Made by a program: the position numbers and the translations under genes | Notes under the pieces: generated by a model | Databases searched by the model: none | What the model was told of the DNA's origin: nothing | What the model saw: the letters and a program-made list of their open reading frames with translations, nothing else | Assembly: GCA_017470485.1 (NCBI GenBank) | Contig: JAFUYQ010000014.1 | Location: 1 to 64,000, forward strand | Source: Synergistaceae bacterium | GTDB lineage: Bacteria; Synergistota; Synergistia; Synergistales; Aminobacteriaceae | DNA length: 64,000 nt | Direction: 5' to 3' | In this document: piece by piece, positions 16,997-25,864 of the stretch | Numbering within the stretch: the first letter of the stretch is position 1 | How the letters are laid out: the number at the start of each line of letters is the position of its first letter

Positions 16997-17626
16997 ATGA
17001 AAATTGCGGTAGTGTGCGCTAACGGAAAAGCAGGAAGACTCATTACCGGCGAGGCAGTAAGCAGAGGGCTTGACGTTACTGCGGTGGTGAGAGGCTCAAA
17101 CAAAACTGACGCTCCTCATACGCTCGTCAAAGATATTCTTGACATTAAGGCTGAAGATTTGAAGGGCTTTGATGTCGTCATTGACGCTTTCGGAACGTTT
17201 GCCCCTGAGACTTTCGGAATGCACACGAAAACTTTAATGACTCTCTGCGACGCTCTGTCAGGGAGCGAGACACGTCTTCTTGTCGTAGGAGGAGCAGGAA
17301 GCCTTTACCTCAACCCCGAACACACCGCCCAGCTTTACCAGTCGCCGGACTTCCCCGAAATATACAAGCCGCTTGCTGAGGCTCAGGCAAAACAGCTCGC
17401 TGAACTCAGAAAGCGCAACGATGTCAAATGGACGTTCGTCAGCCCTGCGGCAGATTTTCAGGCTGACGCGCCGAGAACCGGAAAGTATATTCTCGCCGGC
17501 GAGGAGTTCACGGTAAACAAGAAGGGCGAAAGCGTAATCAGTTACGCGGACTACGCAATAGCAATGGTTGACGAGGCCGTCAAAGGAAATCACATCAAGC
17601 AGAGAATTAGTGTTCTCGGAGAATAA
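16997..17626 (+). CDS. NAD(P)-binding Rossmann protein (YwnB-like SDR)
   Basis: A 209-residue atypical short-chain dehydrogenase-type protein. The N-terminus has a Rossmann beta-alpha-beta unit (KIAVVCANGKAGRLI, where the last Gly positions of the GxxGxxG pattern are altered), followed by DVVIDAFGT near 66 and LLVVGGAGSLY near 96. The catalytic Tyr-Lys pair of classical SDRs is absent, as in the NAD(P)H-binding redox-sensor subfamily. It has AGGAGG ahead of its ATG and follows the Rrf2 gene directly, the same order as ywnA-ywnB in Bacillus. The substrate is unknown; a redox or quinone-related role is common in the family. Confidence 0.82.
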   Translation: MKIAVVCANGKAGRLITGEAVSRGLDVTAVVRGSNKTDAPHTLVKDILDIKAEDLKGFDVVIDAFGTFAPETFGMHTKTLMTLCDALSGSETRLLVVGGAGSLYLNPEHTAQLYQSPDFPEIYKPLAEAQAKQLAELRKRNDVKWTFVSPAADFQADAPRTGKYILAGEEFTVNKKGESVISYADYAIAMVDEAVKGNHIKQRISVLGE

Positions 17627-17640
17627 GTGCCAATTTCAAA

Positions 17641-17676
17641 AGGCAGGTTTAATTTTTCATTAGGCCTGTCTTTTTT
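17641..17676 (+). terminator. Terminator after the YwnB-like gene
   Basis: AGGCAGG/CCTGTCT stem (one G-U pair) and a T-run from 17671. Confidence 0.82.
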
Positions 17677-17839
17677 ATTGAGCGGTCATCAACTATAACT
17701 TTCAATTTTCAGCGAGTTAAAGCCTTCCTGCATGTTTTCAGTAAAATTATGTTTGCAATTATAAATTCTTGTGAATAAAATTATCACGTTCAAACTTAAA
17801 CATTCACCAAAATTTTATATGTCAGGAGCGTTTTCAAGT

Positions 17840-18718
17840 ATGCAGATTGATATTAACAGCAGACTTATCGCACTTATCGGAACCCCTCTGGGACAGTCCT
17901 TCGCCGCCAGAATGCAGAACTCAGCCTATCAGGCCGCAGGCTTTAATATGGTTTACTGCTACTGCGAAGCTGACAGCACCCACCTCAAGGAAATCATTGA
18001 CGGTATCCGCTATATGCCCACGTTCTTGGGCTGCGCCGTAACTAAGCCCAACAAGGAAGCCGTCATGCAGTACCTCGATGACCTTGATCCCCTCTGCAAG
18101 AAAATCGGAAGCTCGAACACAGTCGTCAAAACCGAAAGCGGAAAACTCGTCGGCTACAACACTGACGGCTACGGCGCACTCCGCGACATCAAAGAGCATA
18201 ACTGCGTCATCAAAGGCAAAGTAATGTTCTCATTCGGCGCAGGCGGCACAGGTAGGTCAGTATGCCTCGAACTCGCTGAGGAAGGCGCAAAGAAAATCTA
18301 CATCTCATCACGCTCAGAGAAATGCGAGACTCTCAGCGAGGAAATCAACAAGTTCTATCCCGGCGTATGCGTACCCGTAAGAGCCGCTGACGAGGCCGGA
18401 ATCGCTAAGGCTCTCGATGAGACCGACATCATTCTCAACCTCTCAGGACTCGGAATGCGCGGCAAAGAGGAATACACATGCGTTGACAAGAAGTTCCTCA
18501 AGCCCTCTCACGTATGCTTCGATGCTACTTACAACCCTGCTACTACCCGTTTCCTCAAGGAAGCCGCTGAAGTAGGCTGCACAACAATCAACGGACTCGG
18601 CATGTCGCTCTATCAGGGCCTCCGCCAGATTCAGCTCTGGACGGGCGGAAAAGCTGTTCCGCTTGATGTCATGCGCCAGACCCTTGAGACAATCATGAAG
18701 GAAAAAGAAGGCAAGTAA
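17840..18718 (+). CDS. Shikimate dehydrogenase-family oxidoreductase
   Basis: A 292-residue AroE-fold enzyme. I place the start at ATG 17840, preceded by CAGGAG 11 bases upstream; this gives the family-typical beginning. The catalytic lysine is present (AVTKPNKEAV), as are the Asn and Asp of the substrate site (GSSNTVV, YNTDGYGA) and the cofactor loop FGAGGTGRSV. However, the substrate-binding Ser-x-Ser of true shikimate dehydrogenases is changed: the region reads GTPLGQSFAARMQN, so the second Ser is Ala. It lies upstream of an isomerase, an aldolase and a TRAP importer rather than among aromatic amino acid genes, so I infer a catabolic hydroxy-acid dehydrogenase. Confidence 0.82.
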   Translation: MQIDINSRLIALIGTPLGQSFAARMQNSAYQAAGFNMVYCYCEADSTHLKEIIDGIRYMPTFLGCAVTKPNKEAVMQYLDDLDPLCKKIGSSNTVVKTESGKLVGYNTDGYGALRDIKEHNCVIKGKVMFSFGAGGTGRSVCLELAEEGAKKIYISSRSEKCETLSEEINKFYPGVCVPVRAADEAGIAKALDETDIILNLSGLGMRGKEEYTCVDKKFLKPSHVCFDATYNPATTRFLKEAAEVGCTTINGLGMSLYQGLRQIQLWTGGKAVPLDVMRQTLETIMKEKEGK

Positions 18719-18733
18719 TCATTAAGGAATCAC

Positions 18734-18755
18734 ACCGCCGCTAATTCAGGGCGGT
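18734..18755 (+). promoter_or_regulatory. Intra-operon hairpin (possible attenuator)
   Basis: ACCGCC/GGCGGT stem with a ten-base loop and a T-rich tail (TCTGTTAATTTT) in the 71-base gap between the AroE-like gene and the isomerase. It could end part of the transcripts or stabilise the upstream message. Confidence 0.55.
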
Positions 18756-18789
18756 TCTGTTAATTTTACGAAAGGAGCAGTATTTCAAA

Positions 18790-19638
18790 ATGTCGCGTAA
18801 ATTTTCATTAGCGTACCTCACAATTCCGGGAACTAACCCGATGGATCAGATTAAGATCGCAAAGGAAGCAGGTTACGATTTCGTCAGCCTCAGAACAATC
18901 CCCATGCACCTTCCCGGCGAACCGTCATTCCTTCCGCAGGACGACCCCAAACTCTTCAACGACATCAAAGCCGCCCTCAAAGAATACGACATGCCCCTCA
19001 TGGACATCGAGCTCGCCCGTATCCGCAAGGACTTGGACATCAACGAGTACAAACCGGCTTTCGAGGCCGCCGCGAAACTCGGTGCTACTGACGTTCTCGG
19101 CTCAGTCTGGACACGCGATGTCAAATGGTACACCGAGACCGCCGGAAAAGTCGCCGACATGGCCAAAGAGTTCGGATTGATGTTCAACATTGAGTTCCTT
19201 CCGTGGGCAGGAGTAAGAAACCTTCAGGAAGATATTACCCTCATTGACAATCTTTACAGGGACAACGTCTTCGTAATGGTCGATACCCTTCACGCCGGAC
19301 GAGCCGGAGTAACAGGAGCTGAGCTTGCGAGAACTCCGAGAAAATACTTCCGCTTCATTCATCTTTGCGACGGCCCTGCACCTGAGAACGCCGAGTGCAA
19401 AGACACAGTGCTTGACAACATCAAGGACGACCTTATGCTCTACACCGCACGCGAGGCAAGATACTATGTCGGCGACGGAGACGTGAAGATTGCCGATATG
19501 ATTAAGGCCATGCCCAACATTCCGCTGTCAATCGAGCTTCCTAACCTCAAGGAAATTCAGGCCAGAGGAGTCGCAGGACACGCAAAGCAGTGCCTTGAGA
19601 AAGCCAAAAAGTATTTCGCCGAGAACGGAATCGACTAG
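18790..19638 (+). CDS. Sugar phosphate isomerase/epimerase-like TIM-barrel enzyme
   Basis: A 282-residue protein of the xylose-isomerase-like TIM-barrel (AP endonuclease 2) family. The expected divalent-metal ligands are present in order: Glu in NIEFLPW (near 139), Asp in VDTLHAGR (near 164), His in FIHLCDGP (near 192), and Glu in LSIELPN (near 251). Relatives include IolE, hydroxypyruvate isomerase and 3-dehydroshikimate dehydratase. Given the AroE-like neighbour, a dehydratase or epimerase on a dehydroshikimate-like compound is conceivable, but the substrate cannot be read from sequence. AAAGGAG precedes the ATG. The next gene starts 3 bases after its stop. Confidence 0.82.
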   Translation: MSRKFSLAYLTIPGTNPMDQIKIAKEAGYDFVSLRTIPMHLPGEPSFLPQDDPKLFNDIKAALKEYDMPLMDIELARIRKDLDINEYKPAFEAAAKLGATDVLGSVWTRDVKWYTETAGKVADMAKEFGLMFNIEFLPWAGVRNLQEDITLIDNLYRDNVFVMVDTLHAGRAGVTGAELARTPRKYFRFIHLCDGPAPENAECKDTVLDNIKDDLMLYTAREARYYVGDGDVKIADMIKAMPNIPLSIELPNLKEIQARGVAGHAKQCLEKAKKYFAENGID

Positions 19639-19641
19639 GCC

Positions 19642-20571
19642 ATGATGAATTTACCCGAAAAAGTTACGATGTGCGAGGTCGGACTCAGAGACGGCCTCCA
19701 GAATGAGAAAGTCATTCCCTCAACCGATGACAAGTTAGCGTTACTGAGAGGCTTCATTGACGCCGGCTACAAGGTCATTGAGGTAGGCTCATTCATGCAC
19801 CCCAAGAAAGTCCCTCAGATGGCCGACACCGATGAAATCTTCAAGAGAATCGGCGAGATTCCGGCAGATGTCGAACTCAGGGCTTTAATCCCGAACACAA
19901 GAGGCGTTCAGAGAGCTATAGACTGCGGCTGCAAGAAGGTTAAACTCAACGTCTCCGCAAGCCGTATGCACAACCTCAAGAATCTTAACCGCACCCCTGA
20001 GGAGAGCGTTGCCGGTTTCGCCGACTGCGTTAAGATGGCCAACGAGAACAACATTGCTATTTCCGGCTCAATCTCAATGCCTTTCGCTTCCCCGTGGGAG
20101 GGAAGAACTCCTGTCGAGGACGTTGACGCAATAATCGAGGCTTACCTGAAGGTCGGTATCAATGAGATTTCACTCTCAGACGCTTCGGGGCAGGCAGTTC
20201 CGAATCAGGTCTATGATTTATGCGCTCATGTCCGTGAGAAATACCCTCAGGCTTCGTGGTGGCTTCACTTCCACAACACGAGAGGCGCGGCGATGGCTAA
20301 CATTCTTGCGGCAATGCAGGCCGGAATGACACGCTTTGACGCTTCGTTCGGTGGCTTGGGCGGCTGTCCGTTCGTTCCGGGTGCTGCCGGCAACATCTCA
20401 TCTGAGGACGTTATCAACATGCTTGACGAGATGGGAATCGAGACAGGAGTTGACGTTCTCAAGGTTATGGCACTGTCCCGAAAGGTCAGCGAATTAATCG
20501 GGCACGGCCTCGACAGCTACGTGTTAAGGGCTGGAAGGTCAAAGGATTTAATCGCCTCACAGTCAGAGTAA
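19642..20571 (+). CDS. HMG-CoA lyase-like aldolase (DRE-TIM metallolyase)
   Basis: 309 residues of the DRE-TIM family. It has the metal/substrate motif GLRDGLQNE near 14-22, the Asp-Ala-Ser-Gly segment in ISLSDASGQA, the WLHFHNTRG metal-binding His pair, and the diagnostic GGLGGCPFVPGAAGN loop whose Cys is the catalytic loop cysteine of 3-hydroxy-3-methylglutaryl-CoA lyases. The expected reaction is retro-aldol cleavage of a 3-hydroxy-3-carboxyalkyl acid or CoA ester. No CoA ligase or transferase lies nearby, so a free-acid substrate delivered by the TRAP system is possible. It is three bases behind the isomerase gene and is probably co-translated. Confidence 0.87.
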   Translation: MMNLPEKVTMCEVGLRDGLQNEKVIPSTDDKLALLRGFIDAGYKVIEVGSFMHPKKVPQMADTDEIFKRIGEIPADVELRALIPNTRGVQRAIDCGCKKVKLNVSASRMHNLKNLNRTPEESVAGFADCVKMANENNIAISGSISMPFASPWEGRTPVEDVDAIIEAYLKVGINEISLSDASGQAVPNQVYDLCAHVREKYPQASWWLHFHNTRGAAMANILAAMQAGMTRFDASFGGLGGCPFVPGAAGNISSEDVINMLDEMGIETGVDVLKVMALSRKVSELIGHGLDSYVLRAGRSKDLIASQSE

Positions 20572-20578
20572 GAATTAA

Positions 20579-20605
20579 GGGCAAAGGGGCTGACGCTCCT
20601 TACCC
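20579..20605 (+). promoter_or_regulatory. Hairpin between aldolase and TRAP genes
   Basis: GGGcAAaGGgGC/GCtCCTTaCCC forms an imperfect stem with a TGAC loop. No T-run follows. It may set the ratio between catabolic and transporter messages. Confidence 0.45.
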
Positions 20606-20637
20606 TGATTATTAAAAAATAAGGAGGAATTTTTTTC

Positions 20638-21210
20638 ATGTTCAAATGGCTTGACGAGCATTTTGAGGAGTGCTTAATGGTCATATTTCTGATTCTGATC
20701 TCATGCGTAATGATGCTTCAGGTCGTAGTCAGAAAAATACCCTTCATTCAGTCGCTCACATGGGCTGAGGAATTTTCGCGCTTCATGTGGATTATGAGCG
20801 TATTCATCTCGCTTCCCTACACAATCAGGAAAGCTAATATGCTCAGGGTCAGCGTAGTCCTTGACCTTCTCCCCCAGAACGTCCGCAAGGTAATCAATCT
20901 CTGCGTTGACGTTATCGTCTTTGCCTGCATGGCACTTCTCGCCTACCACTCAATCGAGTGCCTTAAATGGTCGGCGGGCGAAATGCTTGAGGGCGCAAAA
21001 GCTGAGACTTCACCGGCTATGAACTGGCCGATGTGGTGGCTCTATGCTTGCGGACTTTTCGGGTTCGCGCTTGCGGCATTGAGAGCGGTTCAGATGTTCT
21101 TCATTCATCTCAAGCACTTCAACGAGAAGGAACTCACAACGCTTGAGCAGACACAGCTCGACGCGAAGGCCGAACTTGAGGCGGCACAGGCAGCAGAGGG
21201 GGCGAACTAA
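20638..21210 (+). CDS. TRAP transporter small permease (DctQ type)
   Basis: 190 residues with four hydrophobic helices and the family signature ending TM2: TWAEEFSRFMWIMSVFISLPYTIRKANMLRV (shown here as a region near 40-70). DctQ proteins stabilise the large permease and help couple Na+ flow to substrate import. The C-terminus is an extra Ala/Glu-rich soluble tail (about 165-190). AAGGAGG precedes the ATG. The DctM gene follows three bases after its stop. Confidence 0.93.
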   Translation: MFKWLDEHFEECLMVIFLILISCVMMLQVVVRKIPFIQSLTWAEEFSRFMWIMSVFISLPYTIRKANMLRVSVVLDLLPQNVRKVINLCVDVIVFACMALLAYHSIECLKWSAGEMLEGAKAETSPAMNWPMWWLYACGLFGFALAALRAVQMFFIHLKHFNEKELTTLEQTQLDAKAELEAAQAAEGAN

Positions 21211-21213
21211 TCA

Positions 21214-22503
21214 ATGGCAGCGTTACTCGTATTCGTAGTATTCCTTGTGGCAATAGTTCTATCAATACCAATCGGGGTCAGCATGATTCTCGGCTCAGTC
21301 GCTCCCATTCTGATGATGGCGAGAGGCGGAGTCATTCCCCAGATAGTCGATAACACTTTATCGGGCGCGAACTCAACGCCTATTTTGGCGGTGCCTCTGT
21401 TCATTCTCGGCGGAGTCATAATGGCTGAGGGCGGTATCTCCAAAAAGCTGTTCAACTTCTTCTCGTATTTCGTCGGAAGAATGACGGGCGGCGTTCCCTG
21501 CGCGGTAGTTCTTACGTGCCTTTTCTACGGAGCTATTTCAGGCTCAGGCCCTGCAACAACTGCGGCAGTCGGTGCAATGTGCGTCCCCTTCATGGTTGAC
21601 TTGGGATATAACAAGACATGGGCATCAGGATTAATCGCTGTCGCCGGAGGCTTGGGAGTTATAATTCCTCCTTCGATTCCGTTCGTCCTCTACTCATTGG
21701 CTACGGGCGTTTCGACAGGAAAATTATTCTTGGGCGGAGTATTTCCCGGAATTTTAATCGGTCTTTTCCTCATGGCCTACGCTGTTTTCTACTGCGCCAC
21801 TAAGGGCGAGGACAAAGCGAAGATTAAGGCTCGTCTTGACGAAATCAGCAAGGACGGTTTCTGGCCGCTGTTCAAAGATTCCTTCTGGGCTTTAATGTGC
21901 CCGATTATCATTCTCGGCGGTATTTACACGGGCTTCTTCACGCCGACTGAAGCGGCTGTCGTCTCGGTCTTCTACGCGATAATCGTCTGCCTTTTCATCG
22001 AGAGAACAATCAAATTCTCCGCGCTTCCTGCGTTCCTCACAAGCTCAGTGAAGACTTACGGCGGACTTGCATTCGTTCTCGCGTTCGCAACAGCATTCGG
22101 AAGAGTCTTATCGCTCACCCACGCAACGTCAGCAGTACAGGACTTCATAGTAGGAAACTTCCACAGCTCCGTTTCAGTCCTCTCAATCTGCACGATAATC
22201 TTCCTTATTCTCGGAATGATTATGGACACCGGCCCTGCAATTATCATTCTTGCACCTGTCCTTCTTCCTGCGGTTAAGATGCTCGGAGTTGACGAGGTAC
22301 ACTTCGGAGTTGTCCTTGTGTGCTGCCTGTCAATCGGACTTGCAACGCCTCCGTTCGGGCTTGACCTGTTTGTTGCCGGAAACATCTCTCAGGATCAGCC
22401 TATGGACGTGGCGAAAAAGGCTTTCCCGTTCATCGTGGCATTCCTGCTTTCACTTGCCCTGATTGTTTACGTTCCTGCAATCAGCACGTGGCTTGTCTAC
22501 TAA
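21214..22503 (+). CDS. TRAP transporter large permease (DctM type)
   Basis: A 429-residue protein with about twelve membrane helices. Signature segments are NSTPILAVPLFILGGVIMAEGG-like region near 50-75, GAISGSGPATTAAVGAM near 108-124, VIIPPSIPFVLY near 148 and GMIMDTGPAIIILAPVLLP near 335. DctM forms the elevator-type, Na+-driven translocation channel. Its ATG is directly coupled to the small permease, and the binding-protein gene follows 19 bases after its stop. The order Q-M-P is common. Confidence 0.95.
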   Translation: MAALLVFVVFLVAIVLSIPIGVSMILGSVAPILMMARGGVIPQIVDNTLSGANSTPILAVPLFILGGVIMAEGGISKKLFNFFSYFVGRMTGGVPCAVVLTCLFYGAISGSGPATTAAVGAMCVPFMVDLGYNKTWASGLIAVAGGLGVIIPPSIPFVLYSLATGVSTGKLFLGGVFPGILIGLFLMAYAVFYCATKGEDKAKIKARLDEISKDGFWPLFKDSFWALMCPIIILGGIYTGFFTPTEAAVVSVFYAIIVCLFIERTIKFSALPAFLTSSVKTYGGLAFVLAFATAFGRVLSLTHATSAVQDFIVGNFHSSVSVLSICTIIFLILGMIMDTGPAIIILAPVLLPAVKMLGVDEVHFGVVLVCCLSIGLATPPFGLDLFVAGNISQDQPMDVAKKAFPFIVAFLLSLALIVYVPAISTWLVY

Positions 22504-22522
22504 TTTGAGGGGGTATGTATCA

Positions 22523-23623
22523 ATGAAGAAATTTATAACTGCCCTGCTGGTAATTCTCGCTTTAAGCTCATGCGCTTTCGGAGCGTCTGAGTTCGACGAA
22601 ACATGGCTCGTTACCGCCGACACTACAGCTAAAGGAGCGGCAGGTCAGGTATTCGTTCAGCTAGTACAGGAAAAGGTTAAGGCCGCGAACTCCGGCCTCG
22701 TAATCGACTACTTCCCCAACGGAGAACTCGGCGGCGACGCTGACCTGCTCCGTCAGGCGCAGAAGGGCTACATCGCTATAATGCTCTGCCAGACCGCGCC
22801 GGTCGTGTCGTTCATTCCTGAAGTAGCAGTTTTTGACCTTCCTATGGTTTTCGCAAGGTATGACGGCGACACTATCGACAAGGTTCTCAACGGCGACTCG
22901 GAGTTCCACCGCCAGATGTCAGCGGCTTACGAGAAAGCCGGCCTTCATCTTCTGGGCTTCATGCAGAACGCGACATACAGGCTTGCTACAGCGAACACGA
23001 ATTTGCAGACGCTCTCGGACTTCAAGGGCCTCCAGATTAGAACTATGGAGAACAAGAACCATATGGATTTCTGGGCGGCAATCGGAGCAGAACCTACACC
23101 GCTCGCTTGGTCGGAGCTTTACATTTCGTTGCAGAACGGAACTGTCAACGCTCAGGAGAACGCGGCTGACACATGCGTAGGAGCGCACTTCGAGGAAGTT
23201 CAGAAGTTCTTAGCCTGCACGAATCACATTCTCTACTGCAACCAGATTTGCATTAACGACAAAGTCTACAAGGCATTGAAGCCCGAACACAGGGCAGTTC
23301 TTGACAAGGCAGTCGCTGAAGCGTTGCAGGAAATGCGCCCGAAACTTGAGGAGATCGACAAGAGCAACAAAGATATTCTCATCAAGGGCAACATGAAGAT
23401 GATTGAGTACGATAACTCATTCTTCACGGACGTTCTTTCGGTTCAGGGAGTCAGAGACCTCTACAAGAGGATTGACGTTGCCACGAACGGACTGGCAAGC
23501 GTTCTTGAGAAGAGCCTTGAGGCGATGGCGGCTGAAACACAGCTCCGCACAGCCCTTGAGGAAGTTGAAGCAGTCAACAAGCCGGCAGAGGAAACTCCTT
23601 CGGCGGAAGAAACTGCGGAGTAA
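22523..23623 (+). CDS. TRAP transporter solute-binding protein (DctP type)
   Basis: I choose ATG 22523 because GAGGGGG lies ahead and the product then starts with a signal sequence (MKKFITALLVILALSSC). The LSSC motif allows lipid anchoring at Cys17. The 366-residue product shows DctP landmarks: GELGGDADLLRQAQKG near 60-75, and the ligand-binding block GLQIRTMENKNHMDFW with its conserved Arg that salt-bridges a substrate carboxylate, then GTVNAQENAAD. So the imported compound should be an organic acid. A Glu/Pro/Ala-rich tail (about 345-366) is unusual for the family. Confidence 0.94.
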   Translation: MKKFITALLVILALSSCAFGASEFDETWLVTADTTAKGAAGQVFVQLVQEKVKAANSGLVIDYFPNGELGGDADLLRQAQKGYIAIMLCQTAPVVSFIPEVAVFDLPMVFARYDGDTIDKVLNGDSEFHRQMSAAYEKAGLHLLGFMQNATYRLATANTNLQTLSDFKGLQIRTMENKNHMDFWAAIGAEPTPLAWSELYISLQNGTVNAQENAADTCVGAHFEEVQKFLACTNHILYCNQICINDKVYKALKPEHRAVLDKAVAEALQEMRPKLEEIDKSNKDILIKGNMKMIEYDNSFFTDVLSVQGVRDLYKRIDVATNGLASVLEKSLEAMAAETQLRTALEEVEAVNKPAEETPSAEETAE

Positions 23624-23638
23624 TTCGGAAAAATTTAT

Positions 23639-23670
23639 CCCCTTGCTGTAACGGCAGGGGGATTTTTTTT
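23639..23670 (+). terminator. Terminator of the TRAP operon
   Basis: CCCCTTGC/GCAGGGG stem followed by eight T. The convergent LacI gene ends four bases later. Confidence 0.92.
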
Positions 23671-23673
23671 ATG

Positions 23674-24681
23674 CTATGAACTCTCGCGCTCGGACAATGA
23701 AGCCGCGAACGTCAAATGCTGAATGCTTGGTTTATTTCCTATGGGTGCTTCGATTTCCTCAATGACCATTCTAGCGGCGTTAGCCCCGATTTCGACAGCT
23801 GGAAGCTCAAACGATGTCAATGACCTTTCGAGAAGATTCCCGACATAGCACCCTGTGAGGCTGACTATTCGCATTTTTTCGGGGACATTAATTCCTCTTT
23901 TCCTAGCTATTCTCAGGGCGGCCATTCCGTAAATGTCAACCGCTGTCATCATCGCGTCAAGCTCAGGATTTTCATCAATCATCTTCTCTATGCACTGCCG
24001 TCCCGAATCGTAGCCGTTGATTATCCCGTTGGTTGACTCGCAGATTTCCTTGAGGCCGAGTTCTGATATTGCCCTCTTGTAGCCCTCATAGCGAGTCTTG
24101 TATGGTCTGAGTGCGAATCGTCCTGATGAAGGGCCGTTGACCAGTCCGATATTCCGGCAGCCCTTGCCGTAGAGATAATGAACAGCGTCATAGCTTCCGC
24201 CCTCGTAATCGCTTACTATACTGCTCAATGATTTGTCCTGTTTCCTGATGATTTGAACGACAGCGATACCCTGATTGTGAATGTCGCGTATGAGGCTCAT
24301 ATTACGTCCTGTGGCGGCGATGATGATACCGTCAGTGAAACCGTAGCGGAGTCGGTCAAGGCATTCGCGTTCAGCGTCGGGGTCATCGTTAGTGTGGCAG
24401 AAAAGAATCGAATACCCTGCTTTCAACGCTTCCCTGTCAATCGTCTGTGCTATGTCCCCGAATATCGACAGCCTAACGTTCGGGACAACTACGCCGATAG
24501 TGCGGCGTTTTCCTTTGCGTATGCTTCTAGCGATTATATTTGGGTGGTAATTAAGCTCGGCGACGGCTGACATTATTCTCGCTTTAGTCTCAGGGTGAAC
24601 GAATGATGTATTGTTTAACGCTCTCGACACCGTAGCAGGATTACACTTCGCGAGCCTTGCCACATCTTCAAGTGTACTCAA
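23674..24681 (-). CDS. LacI-family transcriptional regulator
   Basis: 335 residues with an N-terminal helix-turn-helix (STLEDVARLAKCNPATVSRALNN) and hinge helix, then a periplasmic-binding-protein-like effector domain (IGVVVPNVRLSIFGDI, DGIIIAATG, IGLVNGPSSGRFALRPYKTRYEGY). I choose TTG at 24681: AAAAGGAG is ten bases upstream and the resulting start is typical for LacI proteins. It separates the TRAP operon from the DapA-like gene, converging with the first and diverging from the second, so it probably controls one or both. Three TGCAA repeats in the shared upstream region may be its operator. Confidence 0.92.
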   Translation of the reverse strand: MSTLEDVARLAKCNPATVSRALNNTSFVHPETKARIMSAVAELNYHPNIIARSIRKGKRRTIGVVVPNVRLSIFGDIAQTIDREALKAGYSILFCHTNDDPDAERECLDRLRYGFTDGIIIAATGRNMSLIRDIHNQGIAVVQIIRKQDKSLSSIVSDYEGGSYDAVHYLYGKGCRNIGLVNGPSSGRFALRPYKTRYEGYKRAISELGLKEICESTNGIINGYDSGRQCIEKMIDENPELDAMMTAVDIYGMAALRIARKRGINVPEKMRIVSLTGCYVGNLLERSLTSFELPAVEIGANAARMVIEEIEAPIGNKPSIQHLTFAASLSERESS

Positions 24682-24727
24682 AGGGCATGAACTCCTTTTC
24701 GTGAAATTTTCAGAAATTGTACTACAC

Positions 24728-24786
24728 ATGCAAGATTATGCAAGATAAGTGCAATTATTGACATAAAAATTTCTTTAGACTAGAAT
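24728..24786 (+). promoter_or_regulatory. Promoter of the DapA-like gene with upstream direct repeats
   Basis: TTGACA at 24758-24763, a 17-base spacer and TAGAAT at 24781-24786 form a near-consensus promoter. Directly upstream, ATGCAAGAT occurs at 24728 and 24738 and a third TGCAA at 24750, all on one helix face (10-11 bases apart). This arrangement suits binding of a regulator, most simply the adjacent LacI protein, although the repeats are direct rather than the usual LacI palindrome. Confidence 0.75.
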
Positions 24787-24850
24787 TTACAGCAATCAAT
24801 TCCACGCAAAAAAAGCAAGAAAATAAAATATTGAGAGGAGCTATTGTAAA

Positions 24851-25822
24851 ATGGCAAAACAGGTTACATTCAAAACAATATTCCCTGCTGTTTCCGTACC
24901 GCTCAACGACGACTACAGCATCAACGAAAAAGAGTTCCGCGTCTACCTCCGCTGGATTAAGTCCTTCTACGACAAAGGCATTAAGGGACTCGTCTGCAAC
25001 GGCCACACCGGCGAAATCACCGGCCTCACCAGAGCCGAGAGAAAGCGCGTAACTGAAATCTGCGCCGAAGAGTGCGGCGACATCATGACGATTATCTCCG
25101 GCGTAAACTGCGAGAATACTCAGGAATCAATCGAGATGGCTCGCGAAGCCAAAGAGGCCGGAGCTGACGGAATACTCCTTATGCCGCCTCACATGTGGCT
25201 CCGCTTCGGAATGAACCCTGACGCTCCGTTCGAGTACATCAAGGACGTTGCCGAAGGCGCAGACATCGACATCATCATTCACCTTTACCCTGCGACAAGC
25301 AAGGCTTTCTACCCCGTCGAGACGCTCATCAAAATGTGCAAGGAAATCCCTCACGTAAAGTGCATCAAAGTCGGCACCCGTGTAACCGCTATTTACGAGC
25401 ATGATGTCCGCGAACTCAGAAAGCACTGCCCTGACATTTCGCTCATTACCTGCCATGACGAGACACTCTGCGTAACATGGTTCACAGGAATGGACGGAGC
25501 GTTAATCGGTTTCGCAGGCTGCGTACCCGAACTCATCACAGGAGCTTGGGAAGTCTTCTCGCACCCTGAAAAACATACTCTCAAAGAGGCTCAGGACTGG
25601 TCAGACAAGATTTACCCGATTTCACAGGCGATTTACGGCGGCGGACAGCCCTCCGGCGAAGCTCATGCAAGACTCAAAGAAACTCTCGCACAGCGCGGAA
25701 TCTTCAAGAGCGCACTCATGAGAAAACCCGTTCTTCCTCTGGATCAGGAAGAGAAAGACTGGGTAGCAGAAGGCATTAAGCTGAGCGGACTCGGAAAAGT
25801 CGATATGAGCAAGTACGAGTAA
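24851..25822 (+). CDS. Dihydrodipicolinate synthase-family aldolase/lyase
   Basis: A 323-residue class I aldolase of the DapA/NAL family. The Schiff-base lysine is in CIKVGT (near 173) and the catalytic Tyr in IIHLYPATS (near 144). The keto-acid-binding motif that is GTTGE in DapA reads NGHTGE (near 54-59), indicating a different substrate from dihydrodipicolinate synthase. Family members cleave or dehydrate 2-keto acids such as 2-keto-3-deoxygluconate, sialic acid or 5-keto-4-deoxyglucarate. It is paired with an NRAMP-fold transporter 112 bases downstream and a LacI regulator upstream, so a catabolic role is likely. Codon usage is strongly C-ending, as in the TRAP-linked genes. Confidence 0.85.
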   Translation: MAKQVTFKTIFPAVSVPLNDDYSINEKEFRVYLRWIKSFYDKGIKGLVCNGHTGEITGLTRAERKRVTEICAEECGDIMTIISGVNCENTQESIEMAREAKEAGADGILLMPPHMWLRFGMNPDAPFEYIKDVAEGADIDIIIHLYPATSKAFYPVETLIKMCKEIPHVKCIKVGTRVTAIYEHDVRELRKHCPDISLITCHDETLCVTWFTGMDGALIGFAGCVPELITGAWEVFSHPEKHTLKEAQDWSDKIYPISQAIYGGGQPSGEAHARLKETLAQRGIFKSALMRKPVLPLDQEEKDWVAEGIKLSGLGKVDMSKYE

Positions 25823-25864
25823 CATCAGGATTTAATCGCAAGGAAAATTAAAAATCATTAACGG

